Part shown: positions 7,183 through 14,573 of the stretch, one piece after another | Position numbering within the stretch: the stretch's first letter is position 1 | How the letters are laid out: every line of letters begins with the position of its first letter | Source: Thermohalobaculum sp964467005 | GTDB lineage: Bacteria; Pseudomonadota; Alphaproteobacteria; Rhodobacterales; Rhodobacteraceae | DNA: 16,604 nucleotides | Direction of reading: 5' to 3' | Assembly: GCA_964467005.1 (NCBI GenBank) | Contig: CAYXPI010000081.1 | Location: 1-16,604, forward strand | Made by a program: the position numbers and the translations under genes | The notes under the pieces: model-generated | Seen by the model: only the letters and a program-made list of their open reading frames with translations | Databases searched by the model: none | What the model was told of the DNA's origin: nothing

Positions 7183-8529
7183 TCAGCGTGGGAGGTGCAC
7201 GGTCGCCCTCAGTCCGCCGAGATCGGGGCTCGCATCGAGGGCCAAAGCGCCGCCATGCCGCCGGGCGATGTCGCTCGCGATGGCGAGGCCGAGGCCGACG
7301 CCCGAGCCGCGATCCTGGTTGCGGCTCGCGTCGAGCCGGGTGAAGGGCCGCAGCATGTCCTCGCGCCGATGCTCCGGGATGCCGGGGCCGTCGTCCTCCA
7401 CCACGAATTCCGCGCTCCGCCGCGCCAGCCGCACCGTGAGGCGCACCCGTGTGCCGAAGCGTCCCGCGTTGTCGACGAGGTTCATGAGGCAGCGCTTGAT
7501 CGCGTCGCGGCGGAGCGGCAGGTGGCCCTCGGCGCCGTGCTCCACCTGGTCGAGCCGCTCGGGCGCCGGGCCCGCCGGGGGGGCGTCCCGCGCCACCTCG
7601 TCGGCCAGGCCGATCGGGTCCACCTCCGTCACGGCGCTCTCGCCCTCTCCGCGCACAAAATCGAGGAAGCTCTCGATCATGCGCTCCATCTCGCCGACAT
7701 TGCGGGCGAGTTCGTCGATCTCCGGCGTCGGGTCGGCCACGGCCAGCGCCAGCTTCATCCGGGTGAGTGGTGTGCGCAGATCGTGGCTCACGCCCGAGAG
7801 GAGAAGGGTCCGATGGCCGATCTGGCGCTCGATCCGGCGGCGCATGTCGAGAAAGGCGTGGCCGGCGCGGCGCACCTCCTCGGCCCCCCTCGGGCGGAAG
7901 CCGGCGGCCCGCCCCCGGCCGAAATCGGTGGCCGCGCGGGCCAGCTCGTCGATCGGGCGGATCTGGTTGCGAAGGAAGATGACCGCGACGATGGTGAGCC
8001 CGAGCGCCGTCGTCGTCATCCAGACGAGCAGGAGATGGGGGTTGGCCGGGTTCATCCGGCTCCGCGGCACGGCGGCCTTCAGCACCCCGTCGCCGGTCTG
8101 GATGTGGACCACCACGGTTTTGCGCACGCTCACGAAGTCGAGCCGCATCGGCAGGCCGATATGCCGGCGCAGGCTTCCGGCGATCACGCTCGCGGTCACG
8201 TCGAAGACGCTGCGCTGCTCGACGAGGGACAGCCGCGCGCCGGGCGCGAAGTGCATGTCGACATCCAGGGGCCGGGTGATGAGGTCGAGCTTGGCGTTGG
8301 GATCGAGGGCGGGGTCGGCCACAGCTGTCTCCACCGCCTCGAGGGTCGCGAGGAGCTCCCGCGCGACCGAGCGGGCCATCTGCTCCGTCACCGCGTCGTA
8401 ATGGCGGCGCACGAACACCGAGGCGACCACGAGCTGAAGCGCGACGATGGGGATCACCAGGATCAGCACCGCGCGCCAGAAGAGGCTCTTGGGCAGATAG
8501 CGTTTGATGAGCGCGGAGGGATTTGCCAT
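7183..8529 (-). CDS. EnvZ-like sensor histidine kinase
   Basis: This 448-residue membrane histidine kinase autophosphorylates on ATP and should pass phosphate to an OmpR-type regulator. It has transmembrane helix 1 near residues 17-40, a periplasmic sensor at about 41-163 and helix 2 near 165-186. A HAMP linker (187-240) leads to the H box SGVSHDLRTPLTRMK with phospho-acceptor His249, the N box NLVDNAGRFG (350-359), G1 EDDGPGIP (378-385), the F box MLRPFTRLD (392-400) and G2 GSGVGLGLAIASDI (408-421). The beginning (LIKRYLPKSLFWRAVLIL) and the periplasmic layout resemble alphaproteobacterial EnvZ-like proteins. ATG 8527-8529 was chosen because the protein starts naturally there; a longer frame upstream would overlap the divergent MBL gene. 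No response-regulator gene is found next to it in this window. Confidence 0.92.
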   Translation of the reverse strand: MANPSALIKRYLPKSLFWRAVLILVIPIVALQLVVASVFVRRHYDAVTEQMARSVARELLATLEAVETAVADPALDPNAKLDLITRPLDVDMHFAPGARLSLVEQRSVFDVTASVIAGSLRRHIGLPMRLDFVSVRKTVVVHIQTGDGVLKAAVPRSRMNPANPHLLLVWMTTTALGLTIVAVIFLRNQIRPIDELARAATDFGRGRAAGFRPRGAEEVRRAGHAFLDMRRRIERQIGHRTLLLSGVSHDLRTPLTRMKLALAVADPTPEIDELARNVGEMERMIESFLDFVRGEGESAVTEVDPIGLADEVARDAPPAGPAPERLDQVEHGAEGHLPLRRDAIKRCLMNLVDNAGRFGTRVRLTVRLARRSAEFVVEDDGPGIPEHRREDMLRPFTRLDASRNQDRGSGVGLGLAIASDIARRHGGALALDASPDLGGLRATVHLPR

Positions 8530-8566
8530 GGGGCCGAAGGTGAGCGATCGGGAGGAGGCGGGCAAG

Positions 8567-9463
8567 ATGACATCGGCGGCGGAGGTGGCGCCGGGGGTGC
8601 GGCGGCTGACGGCGCCCAACCCGGGGCCGATGACGGCGACGGGCACGCAGACCTACCTCGTTGGCCGCGGGCGGGCCGCGGTGATCGACCCGGGGCCGGC
8701 GATTGCGGCGCACCGGGAGGCCATCCTGCGCGCGCTCGCGGATGCGCGGCCGGTGGCGATCCTCGTCACCCACAGCCACCGCGACCACAGCGCCGGCGCG
8801 GGCGAGCTGGCGCGGGCGACCGGCGCCCCGGTTCTCGCCTTCGGGCCGCACGGCGCGGGGATGCGCCCGGCGATGCGGGCGCTCGCGGCCGAGGGCCTGG
8901 CGGGCGGCGGCGAAGGGGCGGATCCAAGCTTCGCGCCCGACCGGACGCTTGCGGAAGGAGCGGAGATCGCGACCGACGCGGGCACGCTGAGGGCGCTCCA
9001 CACGCCGGGGCATCTTTCCAACCATCTCGCCTTCGCGCTCGAGGCCGGGCCCGCCGCCGGCACCCTGTTCACGGGCGACACCGTTATGGGCTGGTCGAGC
9101 ACCCTGGTCTCGCCGCCGGAGGGGGATATGACCGCCTTTATGGAGACGCTGGCGCGGCTCAAGGCCCGGGACGACCGGCTCTACCTGCCCGGTCACGGGC
9201 CGGAGGTGACCGACCCCGCCGCCCTCCTCGCCCGGCAGATCGCGCACCGGGAGGCGCGGGCGCGGGCGGTCTGCGCGGCCCTCGCGGAGGGGCCCGCCTC
9301 GGCCACCGTCCTGACGCCTATGATCTACCGCGACACGCCGGCCTCCCTGCACCCGGCGGCGACGCGCAACCTCTTCGCGACGCTGCTCTGGCTCGCCGAT
9401 CTCGGCAGGGTCGCGCCCGCGGGCCCCGCCGGGCCCGAGACGCCCTACGCGCTCACTCGCTGA
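8567..9463 (+). CDS. MBL-fold metallo-hydrolase (LACTB2-like)
   Basis: The 298-residue protein has a metallo-beta-lactamase fold with a complete dinuclear zinc site: H69-x-H71-x-D73-H74 (THSHRDHS), H149 in HTPGHLSNHL, D171 in LFTGDTVMGWSS and H210 in LYLPGHGPE. The C-terminal part (about 225-285) has the look of a small winged-helix domain, as in LACTB2-type hydrolases and ribonucleases. The substrate cannot be read from the sequence; thioester hydrolase, nuclease or general hydrolase activity are all possible. ATG 8567 follows GGAGGAGG with 8-nt spacing, better than the upstream in-frame starts at 8504 and 8528, which would overlap the kinase gene. It is divergent from the kinase with 37 bp between starts, and its 3' end overlaps the convergent M48 gene by 11 bp. 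Confidence 0.92.
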   Translation: MTSAAEVAPGVRRLTAPNPGPMTATGTQTYLVGRGRAAVIDPGPAIAAHREAILRALADARPVAILVTHSHRDHSAGAGELARATGAPVLAFGPHGAGMRPAMRALAAEGLAGGGEGADPSFAPDRTLAEGAEIATDAGTLRALHTPGHLSNHLAFALEAGPAAGTLFTGDTVMGWSSTLVSPPEGDMTAFMETLARLKARDDRLYLPGHGPEVTDPAALLARQIAHREARARAVCAALAEGPASATVLTPMIYRDTPASLHPAATRNLFATLLWLADLGRVAPAGPAGPETPYALTR

Positions 9464-10610
9464 AGCCGGGGCCGGGCCGAGGGGCCGTGGCGGCGCAAAT
9501 CTCGCGGAGCTGGAGCCAGGCGGCGTCGTCGAGCGCAGGGTCGTAGCGCTCGGACCCCACTGTGTCGCCCTCGGTCGCGGCGCGAACACGGCTGTCGAGC
9601 GCGGGGTGGGAGGCGAGATAGCCGAGCACGCCGGGGTCGCCCCCGTACTGCTCGGCGAGGCGGCGGAAGAAGGCCGCGAACGGGAGCGATGGCAGCCCGG
9701 CCCGTTCCAGCATCTCGATGGCCACGCGGTCGGCCCGAGCCTCCACCTCCCGGCGGTAGCGGGCGTTCAAGAGCGCCTCGGACCCGGCGACGACGATCGT
9801 CGCGCCGAAGACATCGCCCACCATCATGCCGAGGATCCCCGCCGTGCCCGCCGAGCGCAGGAGCACCACCGTGGGATCGCGGTGGAGCACATGCCCCAGC
9901 TCGTGCGCGAGGACGCCGGCCACCTCCTCCGGGCTTTCGGCCCCCTCGATCAGCCCGCGGAACAGAACGACCCGGCCGCCGGGCGCGGCGAAGGCGTTGG
10001 TCATGTTGTGGTCCATCACCGCGACCGCAAGCTCGGCAGGGAGGTCCACCACCGCATCGAGCCGGGCGGCCATTTGGGCGAGCGCGGCCTCCCCCGCCTC
10101 GGCGCGGCAGAACCCCACCCCGTCGCTGCGGAAGCCCAAGAGCTCGCTCATCTGGATCACCACGGCGTTGCCGAGTTGGCGCTCCTGCTCCGGCGGGATG
10201 AGGGGGGCCAGCCGCTCCGCCAGCCCCGGCAGGATGACGAACACCAGAAGCAGCACCGCGCCGAAGGCGGCGCCGGACCAGAGGGCGGCGCGCCGGATGC
10301 CCGTCCGGTCCGCCGGGCGGTGGCGGAGGCCGGGGCACACCGCCTCGATGGCGCGGATCATCTCCCGGTCCTGCGTGACGAGCCGCTCCTCGCTCTCGAG
10401 ATCCGGCGCGACCTGGAGAGTGGCGTCCCCCCGGTCGCTCACGGCCTTCAACGTGGCGAGCGGCCAGTGCGCCACGGCGGCGTCGTCGAAACCGAGGATC
10501 ACGAGGCTGCGCTCCCCGAAGCTCACCATCACCTCGCGCGGCCGGCCCGAGCGGCCGTCGAAGTACCGGGCCGCGGCCTCGAGACGCGCGTATTTTTCGA
10601 GGGCGGTCAT
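9453..10610 (-). CDS. M48 family membrane metallopeptidase
   Basis: The 385-residue zinc protease has the catalytic HELGH motif (236-240; Glu237 as general base) and the third ligand Glu290 in EVEARADRVA, which is the gluzincin arrangement of peptidase family M48. A hydrophobic anchor near 107-128 separates an N-terminal soluble domain (1-100) from the protease domain, and SHPALDSRVRA (334-344) matches the conserved region after the active site. A role in envelope protein quality control, as for HtpX, BepA or Oma1 relatives, is inferred from the family. Start ATG 10608-10610 lies 7 bp after the stop of the upstream yjgN-like gene on the same strand, so the two form an operon and translation may be coupled; no strong Shine-Dalgarno is visible. 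Confidence 0.93.
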   Translation of the reverse strand: MTALEKYARLEAAARYFDGRSGRPREVMVSFGERSLVILGFDDAAVAHWPLATLKAVSDRGDATLQVAPDLESEERLVTQDREMIRAIEAVCPGLRHRPADRTGIRRAALWSGAAFGAVLLLVFVILPGLAERLAPLIPPEQERQLGNAVVIQMSELLGFRSDGVGFCRAEAGEAALAQMAARLDAVVDLPAELAVAVMDHNMTNAFAAPGGRVVLFRGLIEGAESPEEVAGVLAHELGHVLHRDPTVVLLRSAGTAGILGMMVGDVFGATIVVAGSEALLNARYRREVEARADRVAIEMLERAGLPSLPFAAFFRRLAEQYGGDPGVLGYLASHPALDSRVRAATEGDTVGSERYDPALDDAAWLQLREICAATAPRPGPGFSE

Positions 10611-10617
10611 GCGGCGG

Positions 10618-11937
10618 TCAGACGCCCGCGCCGAGATCGACGCCGAGCGCATCGGCAAAGCCTCCGGCCTCGGCCGCCCGATCCTGCCCGCGCTGCTGCG
10701 CTTCGGCCAGGGCGTCGGGGTCGACCACCAGCATCCCCTCCACCTGGGTGCGCATCACCCGGATGTTGACGAAGATCTGGGTGAAGGCGAAGGCGAGGCC
10801 GAGGATCAGGAGATAGGTGACGGCGCCGAGCGCAAAGGCGGGCCAAGCCGCGCGGAGCTGCTCTGGGGTCAGCGTCCCGTCCTCTGGGCCGAGCGTCTTG
10901 ATCGCCTGGAGATCGACGAGTTGCCCGCCCACCGCCACCGCGAGGAGGACGAGAAGCGTGCCGATCACGCCGGTGCACAGGGTGACGGCCACGCCCCCAC
11001 CCATATAGATGCTGAGAACGCGCCCGGGCGAGAGGTCGTTCTCGAAGCGGGCGCGGCCGAGGCTTCGGCCGTTCCACAGGATCTTGAAGGCCGCGATCTG
11101 ATAGCGATAGACCGCGATGATGAACGCGCCGATCAGTATGACGAGGAGCAAGCTCGCGAGGAAGCCCGCGCCGCCGGTTTGCGCGTGGTCCACGATCCCC
11201 CAGACGATGAGGCCGCCAAAGGCCAGGATGATGTAGATCCACACCCATTGCGCGAAGAGCTCGGTCCAGCTCCCGCCTTGCTCGAAGCGCTGATCGCCGA
11301 AATAGGCTCGGTCGGTCACGTATTTCGCGAGCTTGTACTGCTGATAGGGATAGGCGAGGCCGAGCGTGATCCCGGTGAGAAGCGCCAGCAGCATCCCGCG
11401 CCACACATAGCCCCAGGCGCCGGGCCCGAGGCCGAAGCGGATGCCGCGCCAGCGGGTGCGCGCGAGCATGTAGCGCTGGCTGCGGTAGATCGCGTAGTAG
11501 ATGAAGGGCAGGGTGGCCAGGATCGAGAGCTGGAGGGTTGCCTGGAGGACGACGGGGTCGTCGGACGCGATGGAGAGCCCGACGAAGGTGAGCCCGAGAT
11601 TGATCGCGCCGAGATAGACCGCGAGCACCATGAGCGCGAGGAGAAAGCCCAGGAGCTTCTCGATCCCGCGTCCGGTGTATTCGAGCGGGTCGCCCTCGAT
11701 CCGGATGGCGCCCCAATAGAATCGGCGGAGCCGCGTGATCATCCAGAAGCGGTAGATCCCGAGCGTGAGGATGGTGAGCACGACGGCGCGGAGCGCGGTC
11801 CAGAAGAGGACCGCCGCGTTGCCGTCGAAGCGCAGGCGGAGCTTGCGCGTCGGCCGGTCGTCGAGCACGGCGGTGGTGGTGTCGGACTTGTACTGCTGGA
11901 GATCCCAGAATTTTGGGTCCGCGGTCCCGTCGGTCAT
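10618..11937 (-). CDS. YjgN family (DUF898) membrane protein
   Basis: The 439-residue polytopic membrane protein matches the YjgN/DUF898 family. It has a soluble N-terminus up to about residue 40, then RKLRLRFDGNAAVLFW, TLTLGIYRFWMITRLRRFYW and, in a second repeat-like half, RSQRYMLARTRWRGIRFGLG and LAYPYQQYKLAKYVTDRAYFG. These GIYRFW/YPYQQY and RRFYW/DRAYFG pairs show the internal duplication typical of the family. A C-terminal polar tail carries DPDALAEAQQRGQDRAAEAG. The molecular function of the family is unknown. The ATG at 11935-11937 has GGCAGG immediately upstream. It is followed directly by an M48 protease gene, an arrangement that suggests the protease acts on, or together with, this membrane protein. 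Confidence 0.92.
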   Translation of the reverse strand: MTDGTADPKFWDLQQYKSDTTTAVLDDRPTRKLRLRFDGNAAVLFWTALRAVVLTILTLGIYRFWMITRLRRFYWGAIRIEGDPLEYTGRGIEKLLGFLLALMVLAVYLGAINLGLTFVGLSIASDDPVVLQATLQLSILATLPFIYYAIYRSQRYMLARTRWRGIRFGLGPGAWGYVWRGMLLALLTGITLGLAYPYQQYKLAKYVTDRAYFGDQRFEQGGSWTELFAQWVWIYIILAFGGLIVWGIVDHAQTGGAGFLASLLLVILIGAFIIAVYRYQIAAFKILWNGRSLGRARFENDLSPGRVLSIYMGGGVAVTLCTGVIGTLLVLLAVAVGGQLVDLQAIKTLGPEDGTLTPEQLRAAWPAFALGAVTYLLILGLAFAFTQIFVNIRVMRTQVEGMLVVDPDALAEAQQRGQDRAAEAGGFADALGVDLGAGV

Positions 11938-11967
11938 CCTGCCACCCCGTCAACTTCCCCCGAGGGC

Positions 11968-11996
11968 AGTATGGCCGATGCGCCCGGTGAAGTCAC
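11968..11996 (-). promoter_or_regulatory. Candidate promoter of the yjgN-M48 operon
   Basis: On the minus strand GTGACT (11991-11996) and CATACT (11968-11973) are separated by 17 bases. Each matches the sigma-70 consensus at four of six positions. The predicted transcript would start near 11961, giving a leader of about 24 bases before the ATG at 11937. The element fills the 74-bp gap between csaA and the yjgN-like gene. It rests on pattern match alone. Confidence 0.33.
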
Positions 11997-12011
11997 GCAG
12001 AGGCCCTGCCC

Positions 12012-12353
12012 TCAGTGAAGCCGCGCGCCGGGCGCGATGTTCGGCCCCGGATCGGCGAGGACGACGGCGCCGGCCGGGTCGGAGAAGCCGAGCGTCAGCA
12101 CCTCCGAGCGGAAAGGGCCGATCTGGCGGGGGGGAAAGTTGACCACCGCCATGACGAGGCGCCCCGTCAGGGCCTCGGCGCTGTAGCGTTCGGTGATCTG
12201 GGCGGAGCTCGTCTTCACGCCGATCTCCGGCCCGAAATCGATCCAGAGCTTGAGGGCGGGCTTGCGCGCCTCGGGGAAGGGCTGGACATCCACCACCCGC
12301 CCGGCCCGGATGTCGATCTTGAGGAAGTCGTCGAAGCTGATCTCGTCGGCCAC
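12012..12353 (-). CDS. csaA: CsaA-type tRNA-binding domain protein
   Basis: The 113-residue protein is a stand-alone EMAP/tRNA-binding OB-fold protein of the CsaA family (about 110 residues). CsaA homodimers bind tRNA-like structures and have been described as chaperones that assist protein export. Family signatures are FLKIDIRAGRVVDVQPFPEA, LKLWIDFGPEIGVKTSSAQI, VVNFPPRQIGPFRSEVLTLG and a C-terminal PGPNIAPGARLH. The start is GTG at 12351-12353, preceded by GGAG with 6-nt spacing; the nearby ATG at 12365-12367 is out of frame. It is 77 bp downstream of the phasin gene, without a clear terminator between them, so read-through from the phasin promoter is possible. Confidence 0.93.
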   Translation of the reverse strand: MADEISFDDFLKIDIRAGRVVDVQPFPEARKPALKLWIDFGPEIGVKTSSAQITERYSAEALTGRLVMAVVNFPPRQIGPFRSEVLTLGFSDPAGAVVLADPGPNIAPGARLH

Positions 12354-12430
12354 CGGCCTCTCCGCATGCGCCGAGGGCCGCCCGCCGTGGCGGACGACCC
12401 TCCTCTTCTGCTCGATGGGGCGGCGTGCGC

Positions 12431-12895
12431 TCAGCTCGTCGCTTTCTCCGCCTGCACTTTGAAGTCGGCCATCGCCTCCTCGAAGCGGGCTTTGATGATG
12501 TTGAAGGCCTCGATGTTCGCCTGCTGCGCGAGCTCGGTCAGCTCCTTGATGTCGGTCGTGACCTTCTCGAGCGCGTCCTTGAGGGTCTCCATCTGCTTCT
12601 GGGCGCCGTCGGCGGACATCGGCTGGGCCTGCATGTCCATCATCTGGTCTTTCGCCTTGGCCAGGCCCTCTTCCACGAGCGCCACCTGGCGCTTGTAGAG
12701 CTCCTGGTAACCGGCCATGACCGCCTTGTTGGCCTCCACCAGCGCCGCCACGTTTTTCTGATGCGCGTCGATCATCGCCTGCATGTCCATGCCGGGCATC
12801 TTGGCCTGGTCGAACATCTTGTCGAACTCGGGCATCTTGAACATGTCTTTCATCTTCTCGGCGTCGAACACGAAGGGAAAGTTTTGGTTGCTCAT
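12431..12895 (-). CDS. Phasin family protein (PHA granule-associated)
   Basis: Phasins coat polyhydroxyalkanoate granules and control their size and number. The 154-residue product is almost wholly helical and amphipathic: a short N-terminal region (MSNQNFPFVFDAEKMKDMFK), a Met-rich segment to about residue 41, then a long helix including HQKNVAALVEANKAVMAGYQ (45-64) and a C-terminal coiled-coil-like part (97-150). No enzymatic motif is present. About 16 Met residues are unusual but fit a hydrophobic-surface binder. Start ATG 12893-12895 has AGGAG nine bases upstream. A strong -35 box and a perfect palindrome lie upstream (12964-12993). No PHA synthase is in the window, so granule function is inferred from the family. 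Confidence 0.88.
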   Translation of the reverse strand: MSNQNFPFVFDAEKMKDMFKMPEFDKMFDQAKMPGMDMQAMIDAHQKNVAALVEANKAVMAGYQELYKRQVALVEEGLAKAKDQMMDMQAQPMSADGAQKQMETLKDALEKVTTDIKELTELAQQANIEAFNIIKARFEEAMADFKVQAEKATS

Positions 12896-12963
12896 CGGGG
12901 CGCGCTCCTCTGGTTTGGGCGTGGCGTTGGGACTGCCCGCCATTTGGATGCAGCGCAGCAAAG

Positions 12964-12969
12964 TGTCAA
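12964..12969 (-). promoter_or_regulatory. Consensus -35 box of the phasin promoter
   Basis: On the minus strand the hexamer TTGACA is a perfect -35 consensus located about 70 bases before the phasin ATG. The expected -10 position (12940-12946) reads CAAATG or AAATGG and is a poor match, so the promoter may need an activator or use a variant -10. A TGC-rich stretch (TTTGCTGCGCTGCATCC) lies between the two boxes. Confidence 0.5.
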
Positions 12970-12978
12970 GGCGGGAAA

Positions 12979-12993
12979 TTGTGCGCCGCACAA
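12979..12993. promoter_or_regulatory. Perfect palindrome, candidate operator upstream of the phasin gene
   Basis: TTGTGCGCCGCACAA has two 7-base arms that pair perfectly around a single central C. It begins nine bases upstream of the phasin -35 box, where an activator or repressor could sit. PHA regulators such as PhaR are known to control phasin genes in this group and bind TGC-rich sites, but identity of the binding protein cannot be read from this site alone. Confidence 0.45.
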
Positions 12994-13033
12994 AAAATCT
13001 GGTCCAGCGACCGAACCGCGCGGCCGGCGCGCG
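12992..13033 (-). terminator. Possible terminator after proC
   Basis: Directly after the proC stop the minus strand folds CGCGCG-CCGGC-CGCGCG (13033-13017), a 6-bp all-GC stem. A weaker GGTC-GCTG-GACC stem follows, then a run of six T (12997-12992). The T run is closer to the second, weaker stem than to the first. It would separate proC from the phasin promoter, but may be an imperfect or non-functional terminator. Confidence 0.35.
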
Positions 13034-13852
13034 TCAGCCCTCGGAGAGCTCGCGGCTCCGCGCCGCCGCTGCCGCCACCGTGCGGATCATGAGATCGCCG
13101 AGCTCGGGCATCAGCACGCCGAGCCCGGCCGCGGTCGTCCCGCCGGGGCTCGTGACGTTTTGCCGCAGCGTGCTCGCGGCGTCCGGCGACGCCTCGGCGA
13201 GGGCGCCGGCCCCGGTCACGGTCGCGCGCGCGAGGCGCATGGCGAGATTCGGGTCGAGGCCCGCGGCCACCCCCGCCTCCGCCAGCGCCTCGATCATGTG
13301 AAAGACATAGGCCGGGCCCGAGCCCGACACCCCCGTGACCGCGTCCATCTCCGCCTCGTCCGAGAGCCGGACGGTGGCGCCGACGGCGGAGAGGAGCCGC
13401 TCCGCCATCTCGAGATGCCCCTCCGTCGCCGCAGCGTTGCCCAGATAGGCCGTGATCCCGCGCCCGATGGCCGAGGGCGTGTTCGGCATGGCCCGCACGA
13501 TGGGGCTTGTCGCGCCGAACATCGCCTCGAAGGCCGCGAGAGGCGTGCCCGCGGCGATGGACACAAAGAGGGTTCCGCCGCCCCCATAGGCCGCGAGCGC
13601 CGGCGCGGCGGCCGCCATGGTTTGCGGCTTCACCGCGATCACGGCGACGTCCGGGCGGTCGGGCGCCTTCGGGTTCACCGCCACGCCCCGGGCGGCGAAG
13701 CGCCCGATCTCCGGCGTCTCCGCCGGGTCGATCACGGTCGCCGCGGCAGGCGAAAGCCCGGCCTCGAGCCAGCCCGAGAGCATGGCGCCCCCCATCTTGC
13801 CGCAGCCGAGGAGGAGCACTCGCCCCACCGCCGCCATCTCGCCGTTTTGCAT
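13034..13852 (-). CDS. proC: Pyrroline-5-carboxylate reductase
   Basis: ProC catalyses the last step of proline synthesis, reducing 1-pyrroline-5-carboxylate to L-proline with NAD(P)H in the cytoplasm. The 272-residue protein has the N-terminal Rossmann motif LLLGCGKMGGAMLSGW (13-28), VIAVKPQTM, VRAMPNTPSAIGRGITAYL, the active-site region DAVTGVSGSGPAYVFHMIEA and the C-terminal LRQNVTSPGGTTAAGL, all typical of the family, and the length is normal. ATG 13850-13852 follows GGAGGT with a short 4-nt gap; a GTG two codons upstream would lie inside the Shine-Dalgarno. The gene is 60 bp downstream of ybjN on the same strand, a neighbourhood shared by many Rhodobacterales. Confidence 0.97.
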   Translation of the reverse strand: MQNGEMAAVGRVLLLGCGKMGGAMLSGWLEAGLSPAAATVIDPAETPEIGRFAARGVAVNPKAPDRPDVAVIAVKPQTMAAAAPALAAYGGGGTLFVSIAAGTPLAAFEAMFGATSPIVRAMPNTPSAIGRGITAYLGNAAATEGHLEMAERLLSAVGATVRLSDEAEMDAVTGVSGSGPAYVFHMIEALAEAGVAAGLDPNLAMRLARATVTGAGALAEASPDAASTLRQNVTSPGGTTAAGLGVLMPELGDLMIRTVAAAAARSRELSEG

Positions 13853-13912
13853 GGTCACCTCCGCGCCGATCCGGCGGAGGCTAGCAAAGGGCGCGCGGCC
13901 GGGAAACGGGGC

Positions 13913-14416
13913 TCAGGCGGTGCCGAAGGCTGCCTCGATCCCCATCGCACAGGCGGACTCCGCGCACTCGCCCCCCCAGCAGACGAGCTGGAACGAGGGG
14001 TAGAACCGCTCCGAGAGGCCGAGGGCGTTGTGGATCATCGCCTCGATCTGCTCCGGCGTGGCTTCCGCGTCGCCGGCGAGGGTCAGCCCGTAGCGGAAGG
14101 CGAGGAGCCCCTGGTCCCCCCAATGGGAGAAGCAGCCGCCCCAGATCCGGTCGTTGATCCGGTTGAGGAGGTTGTGGAACTCGGCGAGGCGATCCGCATC
14201 GGGCTTGAGCTCGAAGGTGGAGACGAGGCGGAGCATGTCGTCGGCGTTCGACCAGGCGAGGGTCAGCGAGTAGGTGCGCCAGCACCCCTCGATCGCCATC
14301 GCGATCTGGTTCTCGCCCACCCGGTCGAATTCCCAGGCGGATTGCTCGGCCAGGGTCTCGACCATGTCGATGGGATGGATGTCGGCATAGGCGTGGTCGT
14401 GCTCGATGGCTGTCAT
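13913..14416 (-). CDS. YbjN domain-containing protein
   Basis: The 167-residue protein matches the bacterial YbjN/sensory-transduction-regulator-like family, whose fold resembles type III secretion chaperones. Seen features are HPIDMVETLAEQSAWEFDRV, AIEGCWRTYSLTLAWS, RLAEFHNLLNRINDRIWGG, HWGDQGLLAFRYGL and the Cys-rich end QLVCWGGECAESACAMGIE. The molecular role is not established. ATG 14414-14416 was chosen, with TGAGG just upstream; an in-frame GTG lies five codons earlier. Four Cys residues in the last 25 or so positions are more than expected for this family from memory. The gene sits upstream of proC on the same strand, probably co-transcribed. Confidence 0.88.
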   Translation of the reverse strand: MTAIEHDHAYADIHPIDMVETLAEQSAWEFDRVGENQIAMAIEGCWRTYSLTLAWSNADDMLRLVSTFELKPDADRLAEFHNLLNRINDRIWGGCFSHWGDQGLLAFRYGLTLAGDAEATPEQIEAMIHNALGLSERFYPSFQLVCWGGECAESACAMGIEAAFGTA

Positions 14417-14573
14417 GGCCTCAGGTCCCACTTCTCGTGGTGGGCCTGGGCGGCGAGGACCCTAGGTCCACCGAGGGTTTCCAAAGGTCGTGGGCTTGCC
14501 TCCCTCGACCCCAAGATATCGTGTCATCAGTTTGGGGCACGCTCAAGGCAAAAGGCGGCGAGTCGCAAAAGAT
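14417..14573. other. Intergenic region upstream of ybjN with small inverted repeats
   Basis: This 157-bp gap separates the methyltransferase stop from the ybjN start and should hold the ybjN-proC promoter. It contains the near-palindrome GGACC-CTA-GGTCC (14457-14469). A small hairpin, CCCAC and GTGGG with a short loop, lies just upstream of the ybjN start. No convincing -35/-10 pair, tRNA or terminator was found. Confidence 0.4.

Noticed and set aside
5768..8401. A very long plus-strand open frame (about 877 codons)
   Set aside because: It is antisense to the single-pass protein and the histidine kinase, has Arg/Gly/His-rich composition, no Shine-Dalgarno and no motif; long antisense frames are expected at this GC content.
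7133..9589. A long minus-strand open frame (about 818 codons) covering the kinase and MBL genes
   Set aside because: It is out of frame with the kinase and antisense to the MBL gene; low-complexity Arg/Pro/Gly composition.
12354..12430. Terminator between the phasin and csaA genes
   Set aside because: A GC-rich partial stem is present (around CCGCC-GGCGG), but no T tract follows on the minus strand.
14417..14573. Possible tRNA or small RNA gene upstream of ybjN
   Set aside because: No cloverleaf, anticodon loop or T-loop could be assembled, and the hairpins are short.
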